This document shows positions 13,109-24,512 of a stretch of 64,000 bases of DNA, piece by piece; position 1 is the stretch's first letter, and the number at the start of each line of letters is the position of its first letter. The DNA comes from Pectinophora gossypiella. Lineage: Eukaryota > Arthropoda > Insecta > Lepidoptera > Gelechiidae. The stretch covers positions 620,001 through 684,000 of the forward strand of contig NW_026063249.1 in the NCBI RefSeq assembly GCF_024362695.1, written 5' to 3'. Made by a program: the position numbers and the translations under genes. Below the pieces are notes generated by a model. That model was not told the origin of the DNA. It searched no databases and worked only from the letters and a program-made list of their open reading frames with translations.

Positions 13109-14538
13109 CTAGCTTTTGCCCGCGACTTCGTCCGCGTGGCGTGTTATATAAGAGAGAGATCTTTGTGTGTGTGGGAGTGCATATCAAATTTCAAGCATCT
13201 AACTTATGCAGTTTAGATTTTTTCATACAATTTTTTTCCCAATAACTCCCATTTTTCAAAATACAGCCAAAAATAAACTTTATATTTACTAAGGTATGCA
13301 TGCATGCAGATTGAATCAATTGATTGAATTGATTTTTTTTTAATTGATTGTTCATTGAGTTTTAATTTTAATACACACTTCCTCTCTTCCCTTCAACGTT
13401 GCTGTGCCCTACAGGGTCCATGTTTTAGTTCCTATGCCTATGTAACACCCCATTGTACTACATGGAATGCAATAAATAATTTAATTGAATTGAATTGAAA
13501 ACATCTATCTTACGCGGTTTCGATTTTTTCATACAAATGTTTTTTTCCCGCTAACTCCCGTTTCCGTGGGAATTTTGCAATATCCTGTTGCAACTAAGGT
13601 TTAAGTTAACTAAGGTACCTGCATGCCAAATTTCAAGCGTCTAACTTAAGCGGTTTAGATTTTTCATACAAAAGGATTTTCCCGCTAATTCCCGTTCCCG
13701 TGGGAATTTCGGGAATTCCTTTCTTAGTACACCTCTACGGTATCTAAGGTACCTGCATGACAAATTTCAAACATCTAACTTGAATGGTTTAGATTTTTCA
13801 TACAAAAATATTTTTCCGCTAATTCCCGTTCCCGTGGGAATTTCGGGAATTCCTTTCTTAGTGCACCTCTACGTTATCTAAGGTACCTGCATGCCAAATT
13901 TCAAAAGTCTAACTTGAGTGGTTTAGATTTTTCATACAAAAGGATTTTCCCGCTAATTCCCGTTCCCGTGGGAATTTCGGGAATTCCTTTCTTAATGCAC
14001 CTCTACGTTATCTAAGGTACCTGCATGCCAAATTTCAAAAGTCTAACTTGAGTGGTTTAGGTTTTTCATACAAAAGGATTTCCCTTCACTACTCTGCTCC
14101 TATTGATTGTAGCGTGATGAAAAGTATACTATGACCTGTCCTGTATGTCTAGTGCGAGTTTCATAAAACCAATCGAGTAACTTTACTATCGCGTTAATCG
14201 AGCTAACGTCAAACGCATCGACTATCGAAAACACGCGAGTGCGAGAAACCATCGAGTCTTACTACTCGATCGCCGTTTGCTCACCGTGAGTTGCGTTTAC
14301 TGTATTTCTTAAGTTGGTAGCTTTGAAGCGTCTTCAAATAAGCCTACCAAATTTAGAAGAATGCGTTACATATTACTCATATAGACGTTGCTAGATCTCT
14401 CAAAACTAAACGGATTATCGCATTCCGCCATTGTTTGTTATTGTTTGGGTCGTCGTGTCGCGTCGTTTTGATTTGTTTGTTTTCATTTTGAGTTTCGTGT
14501 TTTCTAAAACCAAAGACCTTTGTCTAAAACCAATAAGA

Positions 14539-16612
14539 ATGAGAACTAGTTCATCACAATTCGAATTAATGGTGACGTTTATGCAGGAGTAAGTTCAAAT
14601 AAGATTGAATGTTATTAATTACACATATTACTACAGTGAAGTTTTTTGGAAAGTTGAAATGGCTTCGTGATTCAATTTCTCATTGTGTTATGATTGTGCT
14701 ATATAGGCATGGAGATTTAAGCAAACCCTCCACCAATGCTAGAGGCAGGATGACTACAATTAGACGGTGGGAGGAATTAACTACATTTCTAAATAGCGAT
14801 GGAAGTGGTGACACAAAAACCACTGAAAAGTGGAAAAAGGTTAGTTAATAATAAATTACTTATTTTTGAGCGATATGGTAAAGGGTTAATTTATGTATAT
14901 ATCTTTGTTTTTTGCTTATTTCAAGGTGTGGAGTGACTTAAAAAATAATACAAAAAAAAAAAGCTGCTCGTATCCACCGAGCAGCCTCAGGTACTGGTGG
15001 TGGGCTTGCCCTAACAATTAAGTTATCAGATTTAGAACAAAGAGTCCTAAATCTTATTGGTATGCAGGCTGCAACAGGCTTGGCAGTGGCAGAGGGAGGT
15101 TTTTCACAGGTAATTATATTTATTATTCTACATGTCTTGTCTCGGTATATTTTGTTGCTAGGAATAGCAGCACTGTATTTCCTCCTGTGGGTTATGCATA
15201 AGGTGACTAAAGGAAAAGGATCTTGTGCTATCTAGGTGATGGGCTAGCATGTATAAAATATGTATTAACCTTTTTCAGGAGATTAATATTGAAAGAAATA
15301 TGCCAGACCCTGTTGAAGAAATAAGGCTACCATCGCCTTCTGGAAGTACCCAAGCTGAAGACATTCAAATAATACAAATCGCAGAGTGTAAGTAATATAT
15401 TACTTTAAGTAAATCGTTTGTATGCTATTATAACTTCTGAAAATGTTAACTATTATAAATATCTGTAGAAGGTATTGTCGTAATTGTGACTGAGCCATGG
15501 ACCTCCTAGATCTTCTAAAACAATCAGAGAATACAATCATAATGAAAACAAAGAGATGAGAACCTAAAATACATAAACTCACATCCATGCTCCCCAAAGG
15601 GGTGGGCACTGCCGCAAATATTCAGAAGAGTATTTGCAGCCACTTTGGATACATAGTCCCGAGATGAATAATGATGAATGGTATGGTCGCAGGGGATCAG
15701 CGCATCCCCATACAGATGGTTCATCATGTTTGATAGGACACTTTCCTGGATTTTACCACATGCACGGCAAGATAAGCAGCTGCATGCACTCTATCTTGTT
15801 TCTTTATTCCCAGTCCAGCAGATAAATGAAACAAAAAGTATTTAAATAAGGATATTCTAGATAACATATTTATATAATTTCATATTTTAGGCACTGATTC
15901 ATTGAACGAGCCTGGACCATCTAGGCGAGATAGCAGACCACAACCCCCAGTCCAAATGCCAGCTCCTACGTCTCCACCTCCTCACCACGTAGAGGCTGTT
16001 GTAATAGTAGAAAGTAAGCAAAATATTTTAAAAATAATACTATAGTTATATTATATACTTAATGAAAATAATAGGGAATTAAGTTAATTAAGTAAGAATT
16101 AAGGGAATTAAAAAAGTTCTATAAAAGGTAAACTTCCATTAATATGGTAATAATTTATTTTAGACCCTGTAGTTACAAGAGCTTATAGTTAATTTTAATG
16201 TTATTTTTGACATCTGTTTAATTCATTAATATCAGGTGTTAATTTTTCAGATGCAGAAAACCGGATCTCACCAGTTCCACCACCACATGCTGATGCAACT
16301 CAGGCACAGCCTGCTCTCTCTGGGCAAACAACACCTCGCCGCAGTATCAGGCCAAGAGTCTCTCGAACAAGACCATCACCTAGGAGACTCGTAAGGCCAA
16401 CACAAACAGAGCAGGCGGCTCAACATTTCCTCCATTCTGATGAAGAATGGAGGAAGTTCAAGATACAGCAGCATCGTGATAATGTGGAAATGGCAAGAGA
16501 CAAAAGCCGGGTACGGGAAATGGAGGTGGAAACGCAGAGGGCATGGCTAGCTTTAGGTTCTAGAGTATTAGATTTAGTTGATAAGGTAGTAAATAAATTT
16601 TGTAAAGATTAA
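14539..16612 (+). CDS. Harbinger Myb/SANT-like accessory protein (one frameshift)
   Basis: Six exons are predicted from GT-AG sites: 14539-14588, 14707-14839, 14926-15109, 15279-15387, 15891-16013 and 16251-16612. The N-terminus (MRTSSSQFELMVTFMQE...WEELTTFLN...TEKWKKVWSDLK) is the Myb/SANT-like trihelix-type domain found in Harbinger second genes and zeste-like proteins. A Gly-rich linker, a Pro/Ser-rich middle and a charged C-terminal helix (EEWRKFKIQQHRDNVEMARD) follow. The exon total is 961 nt. An 11-A run at 14952-14962 carries one base too many, and with 10 the frame gives 319 codons. This is either an assembly slip or an inactivating indel. Expected role: DNA binding and recruitment of the neighbouring transposase. 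Confidence 0.85.
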
Positions 16613-17095
16613 ATTAGATTAGTAGCTTACCATACCTCATAGTTGTATAAGTATTTCATCATTAGTTTGTTAGTTAAATAAAGAATAATACCAATTGAAC
16701 ATAAATAAAAAGATTTTTTATTTATCACATATATACATACAAGATATATTTTTAAACATAGAAGAACTTTATGTAATGACACAATCATAAAAGGATTTAA
16801 TTTTACAAAATATGAAAACAAGTATCTCGTCAACTATTTACAGGCAACTTCTACTATCTAATACAAATTCATTTATTGCATTCTTCTTACTAATTGTTCT
16901 CTCAATACTCTACCTCTTAATAAGTCAGTGGATTCCCCAGTTTGAGAATATACATTTTCATCCCTCTGCGAGTCGTGTATCAGATCTAGAAATAAATTAT
17001 TGTGTAAAATTAAACATATGTTGGTAAATACACCAATGAAAATGAGAAAGTTTTTGGAAATAATAAAATTGGTCTAGCCAAATAAATAAATGATT

Positions 17096-18572
17096 CTATT
17101 CTATTCTATATGGCATCAATGTTAATATAAAGAAATGGCTACCTCTGTTTTCATCTCCATCCTCCATATTTGTAGTGCCAAAATTGAGACCTAAGTTGTA
17201 TAAGACACAACAGGCCAGTATAATTCTTGCACATTTGACTGGTCTATAATGCAGAACTCTATCCTTATGTAAACAACGCCACCGATTTTTCAATCTGCCA
17301 AATGTATTTTCAATCACTACTCTGGCTGTCATATGTTTTTCATTATAATTTGCTTCTGCTGTGCCTGGAGCAGCATCCAATATTGGTGTCATTAGCCATG
17401 GGCGTTGTGGGTAACCAGAATCACCTGGAAGGAATAATCATGTGGTAAGGGCATAATTAAATAATTATCAAATACAATCTACATCAATTATTAAATTGAC
17501 AATAATTTAGTACATCATTTTAAATACTTCACCTAACAGCCAAAACGCATCTCCATTTTGGTGCAACGACTGCATGTATGGATTTACTGCACTGTTTTCC
17601 CAAATGAAGGAGTCATGGTTGGCACCCCCAAATTTGGGATTAACATTTAAAATCCGGTATTCGTCATCACATACCTAAAATGATTAAAACAATTATAAAC
17701 TTTTATTTATGTAGTTAGTATAGAGTAGTGAGTACTTAGTAGAGACTCAGTCATTACACGTTGAAAAAAATAATATGTAAACTAGTATATTACTTACCAT
17801 TTGTACGTTAAGTGAATGGTAGTGTTTGCGACTATAATATAAGTGTTCCTCATCTTTGTGGGGTACAAATATTTTAAAATGAGACCCATCTATACAGCCT
17901 ATCACTCCAGGTATTCCATATTTGGTGTAAAACCTAAAAAAACAAATTAATTATTGCATGCAAATTGAAAAACAATAGTGTGGACCATGGAATAATGTAG
18001 GTAACTGAAGTAAATATGCAGTTATAAAGTATTTGTATTGTATTACCTTTGGCTTATTGTTTGTCGGGCAGCTGGAGTGTCAGGAAATCGTATGTATTTA
18101 TTTAATATGTTTTTATGGGTCAGAGCCTGAGTTACCTCTTCTATGTACACGCTGCACATTTTTTGTGAGAGGTTCTTTGCAACTCCCACTGGCCGTTGGT
18201 ATGAGCCAGAAGCAAAAAAAAATAGAGCAGTAAGTACCTGTAATTTTACCAAAACCAAGTAAATACAATATTATAACAAAATTATTATACCTAACTTAGG
18301 TAGGTTGTAGTTTAATTTACCTTTGTTTCTAAGGAAACCCGTTGTGATGATCTTAATCTTGTAAGCCGTTTTAACTCTTGGCACAAAAATTTAAAGGCCT
18401 TCTTCGGGAATCGATATCTATTTCTAAATTCTTGATCCGTGAGGTCCAGCAAAGGATCAAATGAGACGCGAGCTCTTGCGCATACATTTGCCATGTAATA
18501 CCGATCATCTTGCTCTCTCGTTGTTGCAAACAACCTCCATGCGAAGAAATGACGCGCTGTCATTGTTAACAA
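17096..18572 (-). CDS. HARBI1-type PIF/Harbinger transposase, 349 aa
   Basis: Five exons on minus: 18572-18321, 18237-18047, 17933-17798, 17674-17533 and 17424-17096, all with GT-AG borders. They sum to 1050 nt, i.e. 349 codons plus stop, which matches the usual HARBI1 length. The DDE triad is visible: D in VIGCIDGSHFK (about residue 162), D in WLLGDSGYPQRPW (about 241) and E in VVIENTFGRLKNRWRCL (about 278). The Harbinger phrase NPKFGGANHDSFIW lies between. The protein cuts and joins the element at CWG/TWA sites. No stop or frameshift was found, so it may be active or only recently silent. Confidence 0.93.
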
Positions 18573-18978
18573 TATAATTTAATTTAAATGTTTTTTTGAA
18601 ATTCCTTTCACGGCACTTTCACGAGCGAAACTAAGGTGAATAACTTTACTACGACGTTAGCGTAATCTTACTATATGAAATGTCAAAATTCAAACTCGCA
18701 CTCGCAAAATCAACGCTAACTACAAGACGACCGTTAACGTGCTCACGTTCGAATTAGTATTCGATAGTCGCTATCGAGAGAGTTAAACTCGCACTCGCTA
18801 ATTGTAATTCACAATACTGCCACCAGATGGCGCTGTTTCAATCCCATACAAATCCGCGTTTACGTTAACGCGATCGAGTAGTTATAAAAACTCGCACTCG
18901 GCGTACTGGAGTGTGAAGAATAATTGTACCAAGTTTCATTAAAATCCGTCCAGTAGTTTTTGTTTCTATAAGGAACAT

Positions 18979-19027
<49 letters not shown>

Positions 19028-19146
19028 AATTTTACTGATTGCATTTTTGGCATCAGTATCGATCACTTATCACCCCCTGATAGTTATTTTGAAAAAATAT
19101 TTAATGTACAGAATTGACCTCTCTACAGATTTATTATAAGTATAGA

Positions 19147-19897
19147 TGAACGGAACGTACCTACGTCTTTTGTAATCCTAATACTATAATCTTAATAAGT
19201 ATATATTCATTACAATGAAAACAATATTATAAATATGAATAAAAATATAGTAATTAAATAAATAAATAAAAAACACCATTAGAAATAAAATAAATAAAAG
19301 TAAATATCTATGCATTGTTGTTATTATTATATTGTAAGAATATTATTGTAATCTAATGTTAAGATAATTATGATAGTGTTAAGATTTTAAGGCGGTAACA
19401 TTTCCATTATTTTTCCGATAGACCAGTTAATTTTACTTTAAACAAAATCAGGTCTTAATGAGAGATAAAGTATGTATAGGTATAATGTATCGTATGGAAA
19501 CAAATATAATAATACAATTTTCATAAGAAACAGTTGTCATTACAGTTATTAAAATTGCTTTAAGTAATTGCTTTGTATGTGTAATTTTTGAAAATGTTAC
19601 TTATCATCGATATCATATTATTGTTTTCGTTACTAAGGATTATTTTTATAAATGAATTAGAATTGATTATGTACGAACAAAAATACACTTTCATAATATA
19701 CACGTAATACTGCATAATATTGTGATTTGTTAAATGAAATTTAGGTGACAATAATACAAATGAGGTTATAAAAAAAGGTAAATTAGAAAAAAATATATAT
19801 TGTACTGAACTTAAATTTGTAAGTCATAGTAACATTTGCCTTTATATAAGTATGAATGTGTAAAAAAAAAATTAACTTGTATTAATTTTTTTTCTCT
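19147..19897. other. LTR element interior, 3' part, non-coding
   Basis: Very AT-rich. No reading frame with recognisable content before the polypurine tract. Confidence 0.5.
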
Positions 19898-19910
19898 AAA
19901 AGGAGGGAGG
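19898..19910 (+). other. Polypurine tract
   Basis: AAAAGGAGGGAGG directly abuts the 3' LTR, the standard position for the plus-strand primer of LTR retrotransposons. Confidence 0.75.
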
Positions 19911-20045
19911 TGTAGTGTGTACCTCCACACCTATGTTATATACATATCTGTGTTATATATCATATCCAACGACAGACAATAAACGACCGTCTTAGAAGAC
20001 ACACGTCTCTTATTTAACTCCACAACTCCGGCGTCCCACAGTGCA
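19911..20045 (+). repeat. 3' LTR
   Basis: Same 135-bp sequence as 4496-4630 except for one A/G difference. It is followed by the TSD copy AGCT at 20046-20049. Confidence 0.85.
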
Positions 20046-20049
20046 AGCT

Positions 20050-20505
20050 CAGGGTGATCACCAACGACCATCCTTAGGTACTTGTCAATTTCAAGGACGA
20101 GTATTAGGAACTGACTAATTTCAAGGGTCAGTAATAAGCTCAGGGTGATCACCAGCGATCATCCTTAGGTACTTGTCAATTTCAAGGACGAGTATTAGGA
20201 ACTGACTAATTTCAAGGGTCAGTAATAAGCTCAGGGTGATCACCAGCGATCATCCTTAGGTACTTGTCAATTTCAAGGACGTGTATTAGGAACTGACTAA
20301 TTTCAAGGGTCAGTAATAAGATCAGGGTGATCACCAGCGATCATCCTTAGGTACTTGTCAATTTCAAGGACGAGTATTAGGAACTGACTAATTTCAAGGG
20401 TCTGTAATAGGCTCAGAGCGATCATCAGCAATCATCCTTAGATACATATCAATAACAAGTACCTAGGAATATGTGTTGGGAACTAACCAATTTCAGGAGT
20501 TAGTG
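20050..20505. repeat. 91-bp minisatellite, about five copies
   Basis: Units beginning CAGGGTGATCACCAGCGATC start at 20050, 20141, 20232, 20323 and (diverged) 20414. Each holds TTGTCAATTTCAAGGACGAG and CTGACTAATTTCAAGGGTC. This is the continuation of the array at 4221-4495 beyond the LTR insertion. Confidence 0.92.
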
Positions 20506-21470
20506 CAACTTACGGTCATTTAACTTTAATCAAAACTTTATTGATGTAAAATGTGTCTTATCGTGCATTTACTTAGACTTACAGTTGATACAGTCAAATA
20601 TACCTACGGTATTTTATATGTAAATAAAGTAAAGCTTGTGAAGTTTGTGTGAAGGTTAATCTAAGAGATATTTATTTTCAAATTAGAAAGTTACATGTCA
20701 ATTTCAAGTAAGGACATGTATTATAATCTAACCAATTTCAAGGGTTAGTAAGGCTTTAAGTTTATTTAACATTAAGCAAAATTAAATCTCTATTTATGCA
20801 AAATGTGCCTTAGCATCTATTTATTCAGACATACAGTTGATACCGACAAATATATCTATAGTAGTGTTATTAGAACAAGTTTGTTCGAAGTTTAAGCTTA
20901 AAGTATTCTATTTTTCAAAATCAGTAAGTTTATATTATTTACAGTACTTTAATAGTGATAAAGATTGTCAAGTAACTTCAAAGAGTATCGCTAGAAATAA
21001 GCATATAAATTCTGTCATTATACTTAAAATTTCTACTGTATTTTAATCTGCGTAACGAGTGTAGCATTATATAAAAAGAAAATAAATGTATTTCATATTT
21101 TATTGTTAGTAGCTCTAATGAACAACGAAGGGACTCGTTGATATATCGGATGGCCGAGTTGTTATGATCTTCATGATATGGGCTTATAAACTGTTACAAA
21201 TAACACTAGTATTACAGTTGTGCTGGTATACATTAATAGTTATATTTATGTTTGTTTCAATTATTCCTGCATTAATATAATAATTGAATGTACAAATACC
21301 TAGTTATAAATATATTGTTATACTTATTGTAAATTATTTTAACTTCAATTACTCGTATTAGTAACTCGCTCTGTAAACGTATCCTCTCGTTTGACGTGAG
21401 ATGTCAACTGTCAACTCGAGGATTCGCAGTCTGTGGTTAGCGCCAAAACGTACGGCTTTGTTATTGATAA
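20506..21470. other. AT-rich flank with degenerate satellite cores
   Basis: Scattered CAATTTCAAG cores recur at about 20700-20745 (TGTCAATTTCAAGTAAGGAC, CCAATTTCAAGGG), so the satellite fades out here. There is a decayed duplication: the stretches at about 20530-20600 and 20770-20840 share AAATGTG(T/C)CTTA...ACAGTTGATAC. No gene was seen. Confidence 0.5.
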
Positions 21471-23437
21471 CTAGCTTTTGCCCGCGACTTCGTCCGCGTG
21501 GCGTGTTATATAAGAGAGAGATCTTTGTGTGTGTGGGAGTGCATATCAAATTTCAAGCATCTAACTTATGCAGTTTAGATTTTTTCATACAATTTTTTTC
21601 CCAATAACTCCCATTTTTCAAAATACAGCCAAAAATAAACTTTATATTTACTAAGGTATGCATGCATGCAGATTGAATCAATTGATTGAATTGATTTTTT
21701 TTTAATTGATTGTTCATTGAGTTTTAATTTTAATACACACTTCCTCTCTTCCCTTCAACGTTGCTGTGCCCTACAGGGTCCATGTTTTAGTTCCTATGCC
21801 TATGTAACACCCCATTGTACTACATGGAATGCAATAAATAATTTAATTGAATTGAATTGAAAACATCTATCTTACGCGGTTTCGATTTTTTCATACAAAT
21901 GTTTTTTTCCCGCTAACTCCCGTTTCCGTGGGAATTTTGCAATATCCTGTTGCAACTAAGGTTTAAGTTAACTAAGGTACCTGCATGCCAAATTTCAAGC
22001 GTCTAACTTAAGCGGTTTAGATTTTTCATACAAAAGGATTTTCCCGCTAATTTCCGTTCCCGTGGGAATTCCGGGAATTCCTTTCTTAGTGCACCTCTAC
22101 GGTACCTAAGCTATGTCCCTTCCAAATTTCAAATGCCTACATTTAGCCGTTCAGGCTATGCGTTGATATGTCAGTCACTGAGTCAGTCAGTTTCTCCTTT
22201 TATTTAGATTTGATTTTTTCATACAAATGTTTTTTCCCGCTAACTACCGTTCCCGTGGGAATTTTGTAATATCCTGTTGCAACTAAGCTTTAAGTTTACT
22301 AAAGTACCTGCATGCCAAATTTCAAACGTCTAACTTGAGTGGTTTAGATTTTTCATAAAAAAGGATTTTCCCGCTAATTCCCGTTCCCGTGGGAATTTCG
22401 GGAATTCATTTCTTAGTACACCTCTACGGTGTCTAAGGTACCTGCGTGCCAAATTTTAAACATCTTACTTGAATGGTTTAGATTTTTCATACAAAAGGAT
22501 TTTCCCGTTAATTCCCGTTCCCGTGGGAATTTCGGGAATTCCTTTCTTAGTGCACCTCCACGGTACCTAAGGTACCTGCATGACAAATTTCAAACGTCTA
22601 ACTTGAATGGTTTAGTTTTTCATACAAAAGGATTTTCCCGCTAATTCCCGTTCTCGTGAGAATTTCGGGAATTCCTTTCTTAGTGCACCTCCACGGTACC
22701 TAAGGTATCTGCATGCTAAATTTCAAATGTCTAACTTGAGTGGTTTAGATTTTTCATACAAAAGGTATTTCCCGCTAATTCCCGTTCCCGTGAGAATTTT
22801 GGGAATTCCTTTCTTAGTGCACCTCTACGGTACCTATGGTACCTGCATGCCAAATTTCAAACGTCTAACTTGAGTGGTTTAGATTTTTCATACAAAAGGA
22901 TTTTCCCGCTAATTCCCGTTCCCGTGGGAATTTCGGGAATTCCTTTCTTAGTACACCTCTACGGTATCTAAGGTACCTGCATGACAAATTTCAAACATCT
23001 AACTTGAATGGTTTAGATTTTTCATACAAAAATATTTTTCCGCTAATTCCCGTTCCCGTGGGAATTTCGGGAATTCCTTTCTTAGTGCACCTCTACGTTA
23101 TCTAAGGTACCTGCATGCCAAATTTCAAAAGTCTAACTTGAGTGGTTTAGATTTTTCATACAAAAGGATTTTCCCGCTAATTCCCGTTCCCGTGGGAATT
23201 TCGGGAATTCCTTTCTTAATGCACCTCTACGTTATCTAAGGTACCTGCATGCCAAATTTCAAAAGTCTAACTTGAGTGGTTTAGGTTTTTCATACAAAAG
23301 GATTTCCCTTCACTACTCTGCTCCTATTGATTGTAGCGTGATGAAAAGTATACTATGACCTGTCCAGGAGTGTGAAGAATAATTGTACCAAGTTTCATTA
23401 AAATCCGTCCAGTAGTTTTTGTTTCTATAAGGAACAT

Positions 23438-23502
<65 letters not shown>

Positions 23503-23621
23503 AATTTTACTGATTGCATTTTTGGCATCAGTATCGATCACTTATCACCCCCTGATAGTTATTTTGAAAAAATATTTAATGTACAGAATTGACCTCTCTA
23601 CAGATTTATTATAAGTATAGA
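21471..23621 (-). mobile_element. Helitron-like element, copy C
   Basis: The 3' end (CTAG at 21471-21474, preceded on minus by the CGCGGACGAAGTCGCG hairpin) and the 5' TC end (23620-23621) are both present. It is almost the same as copy B in reverse, including the TCAGTCACTGAGTCAGTCAG stretch and the ~134-bp tandem units. Length 2151 bp versus 2147 bp for copy B, which indicates recent spread. It has no coding capacity. Confidence 0.82.
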
Positions 23622-23689
23622 TGTTAAAATTATATTTCTATTTAATAAAAGATTTACCTGTTATACTAATATAAAGTTATTATTTATAC

Positions 23690-24072
23690 GACAAATCCCT
23701 TCCCTGAGTTGTAGTCTTACATTAGAAAGGTATCGAGGACTATTTTGGAGTGAAGGTTTCGTAGACTATCGTGAATTTCTACGTTTAATACCAGTTTACT
23801 TAAAAAATAAAAATGTATTTGTTAAAGGTAGAGAAAAAATTGAGTGGATTAAAAACTTGTGTGTAGATTGTAATATTGTTGACATAGGAGAGGAAGGTTG
23901 TCCAAGTTTGATTAAATTGCATGAAAAATACTGTATTATTAAAAACTTAAGATGTGTTCATCATTTAAAACAGTGTGCACTTCAGAACGTTTTATGTTTA
24001 AAAAATTGGTATACAGACAATAATGTGTATCTTTTCAAACATTTTTATAATAATAAAGATAAATGTGACTAA
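23690..24072 (+). CDS. Fragment of an unplaced TE- or virus-associated protein, possibly exonuclease-like
   Basis: An open frame of roughly 125 codons ending in TGA... TAA at about 24072 and entering from the left without a clear ATG. Visible order: RYRGLFWSEGFVDYREFL, VFVKGREKIEWIKNLC, then DIGEEGCPSLIKL, then a Cys/His-rich tail (CVHHLKQCALQNVLCLKNWY). The pattern 'V(Y/F)VKG.EK..W' ... 'D...GCPSL..L' ... 'C..H....CAL.NV' reminds me of a lineage-specific arthropod protein family that looks like the C-terminal half of an RNase H-fold nuclease. I cannot name it. The 5' part is missing, so it is probably a relic. It sits between Helitron C and the DIRS element. Confidence 0.4.
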
Positions 24073-24512
24073 GATGAATTGTTTGATTTAATATTAGATA
24101 TTAAGGTAGGCATGAAATGAAACATCTACTTTTTAATTCATTATTTATTAACTCACTTGACCGTCATTCGAAGCCTAAAAGTGAGAGTAGCATCCCTATC
24201 TTTCCGTTCTGCAGCGGACATGACGTCAGTTTTACTCGAATTATCAGGTTCACATTTCTCTCACCAGGTGGCGATAGTCAACATTTTGAATAACGAAAAA
24301 TTGTTGCCTCATTGGCGGTTTATCTTTCGAACTGTGCGGACGAGTTCTAACCAAACTTGCTTCTATTTTCTTTATATTTCTTATCTGGTTAGAACTTAAA
24401 AAGTCAGTTATATTTTTACATTTTCAAAATTTTTAATTCTGCTAAACAAGTTTGGTAAGTGATTAATTATATATATAATACATATTTTGTAAACGGTGTT
24501 ACCGTTCGTAAT

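Larger units (their letters stand above)
14144..18905. mobile_element. Complete PIF/Harbinger transposon (4762 bp, TSD CTG)
   Basis: The element is flanked by CTG at 14141-14143 and 18906-18908, a 3-bp TSD of the CWG type known for Harbinger. The ends form imperfect TIRs: left TATGTCTAGTGCGAGTTT, right (reversed) TACGCCGAGTGCGAGTTT. Inside are two convergent genes, a spliced Myb/SANT-like gene on plus and a HARBI1-type transposase on minus. This is the standard two-gene layout in which the Myb-like protein helps transposase nuclear import and DNA binding. The transposase frame is intact. It lies inside Helitron copy E, so it is younger than that Helitron. Confidence 0.92.
13109..19146 (-). 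mobile_element. Helitron-like element, copy E, split by a Harbinger transposon
   Basis: On the minus strand the 3' CTAG end is at 13109 and the 5' TC end at 19146. The element runs 13109-14143, is interrupted by 14144-18905, and resumes 18906-19146. The break lies in text that is continuous in copy C at about 23360 (GACCTGTCCAGGAGTGTG). Without the insert it is about 1.27 kb, shorter than copies B and C because it has fewer internal units. Together with copy B it forms a large inverted repeat. Confidence 0.8.
4496..20045 (+). mobile_element. Non-coding LTR retrotransposon (LARD-like), 15.5 kb with nested insertions
   Basis: Two 135-bp direct repeats beginning TGTAGTG and ending GTGCA lie at 4496-4630 and 19911-20045 and differ at one position (CTCCAGCG versus CTCCGGCG). 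The host tetranucleotide AGCT is repeated at 4492-4495 and 20046-20049, and both flanks are the same minisatellite, so this is a single insertion. A primer-binding-site-like TGGCGACCCTGCC follows the 5' LTR directly and a purine tract precedes the 3' LTR. No gag, protease, RT or integrase was found. Removing the Helitrons and Harbinger element leaves roughly 4.7 kb of AT-rich interior, so it probably moved using enzymes from another element. The superfamily is not assigned. Confidence 0.85.

Noticed and set aside
20050..20505. Regular direct repeats considered as a CRISPR array
   Set aside because: Whole 91-bp units repeat without unique spacers, and the genome is eukaryotic; it is a minisatellite.
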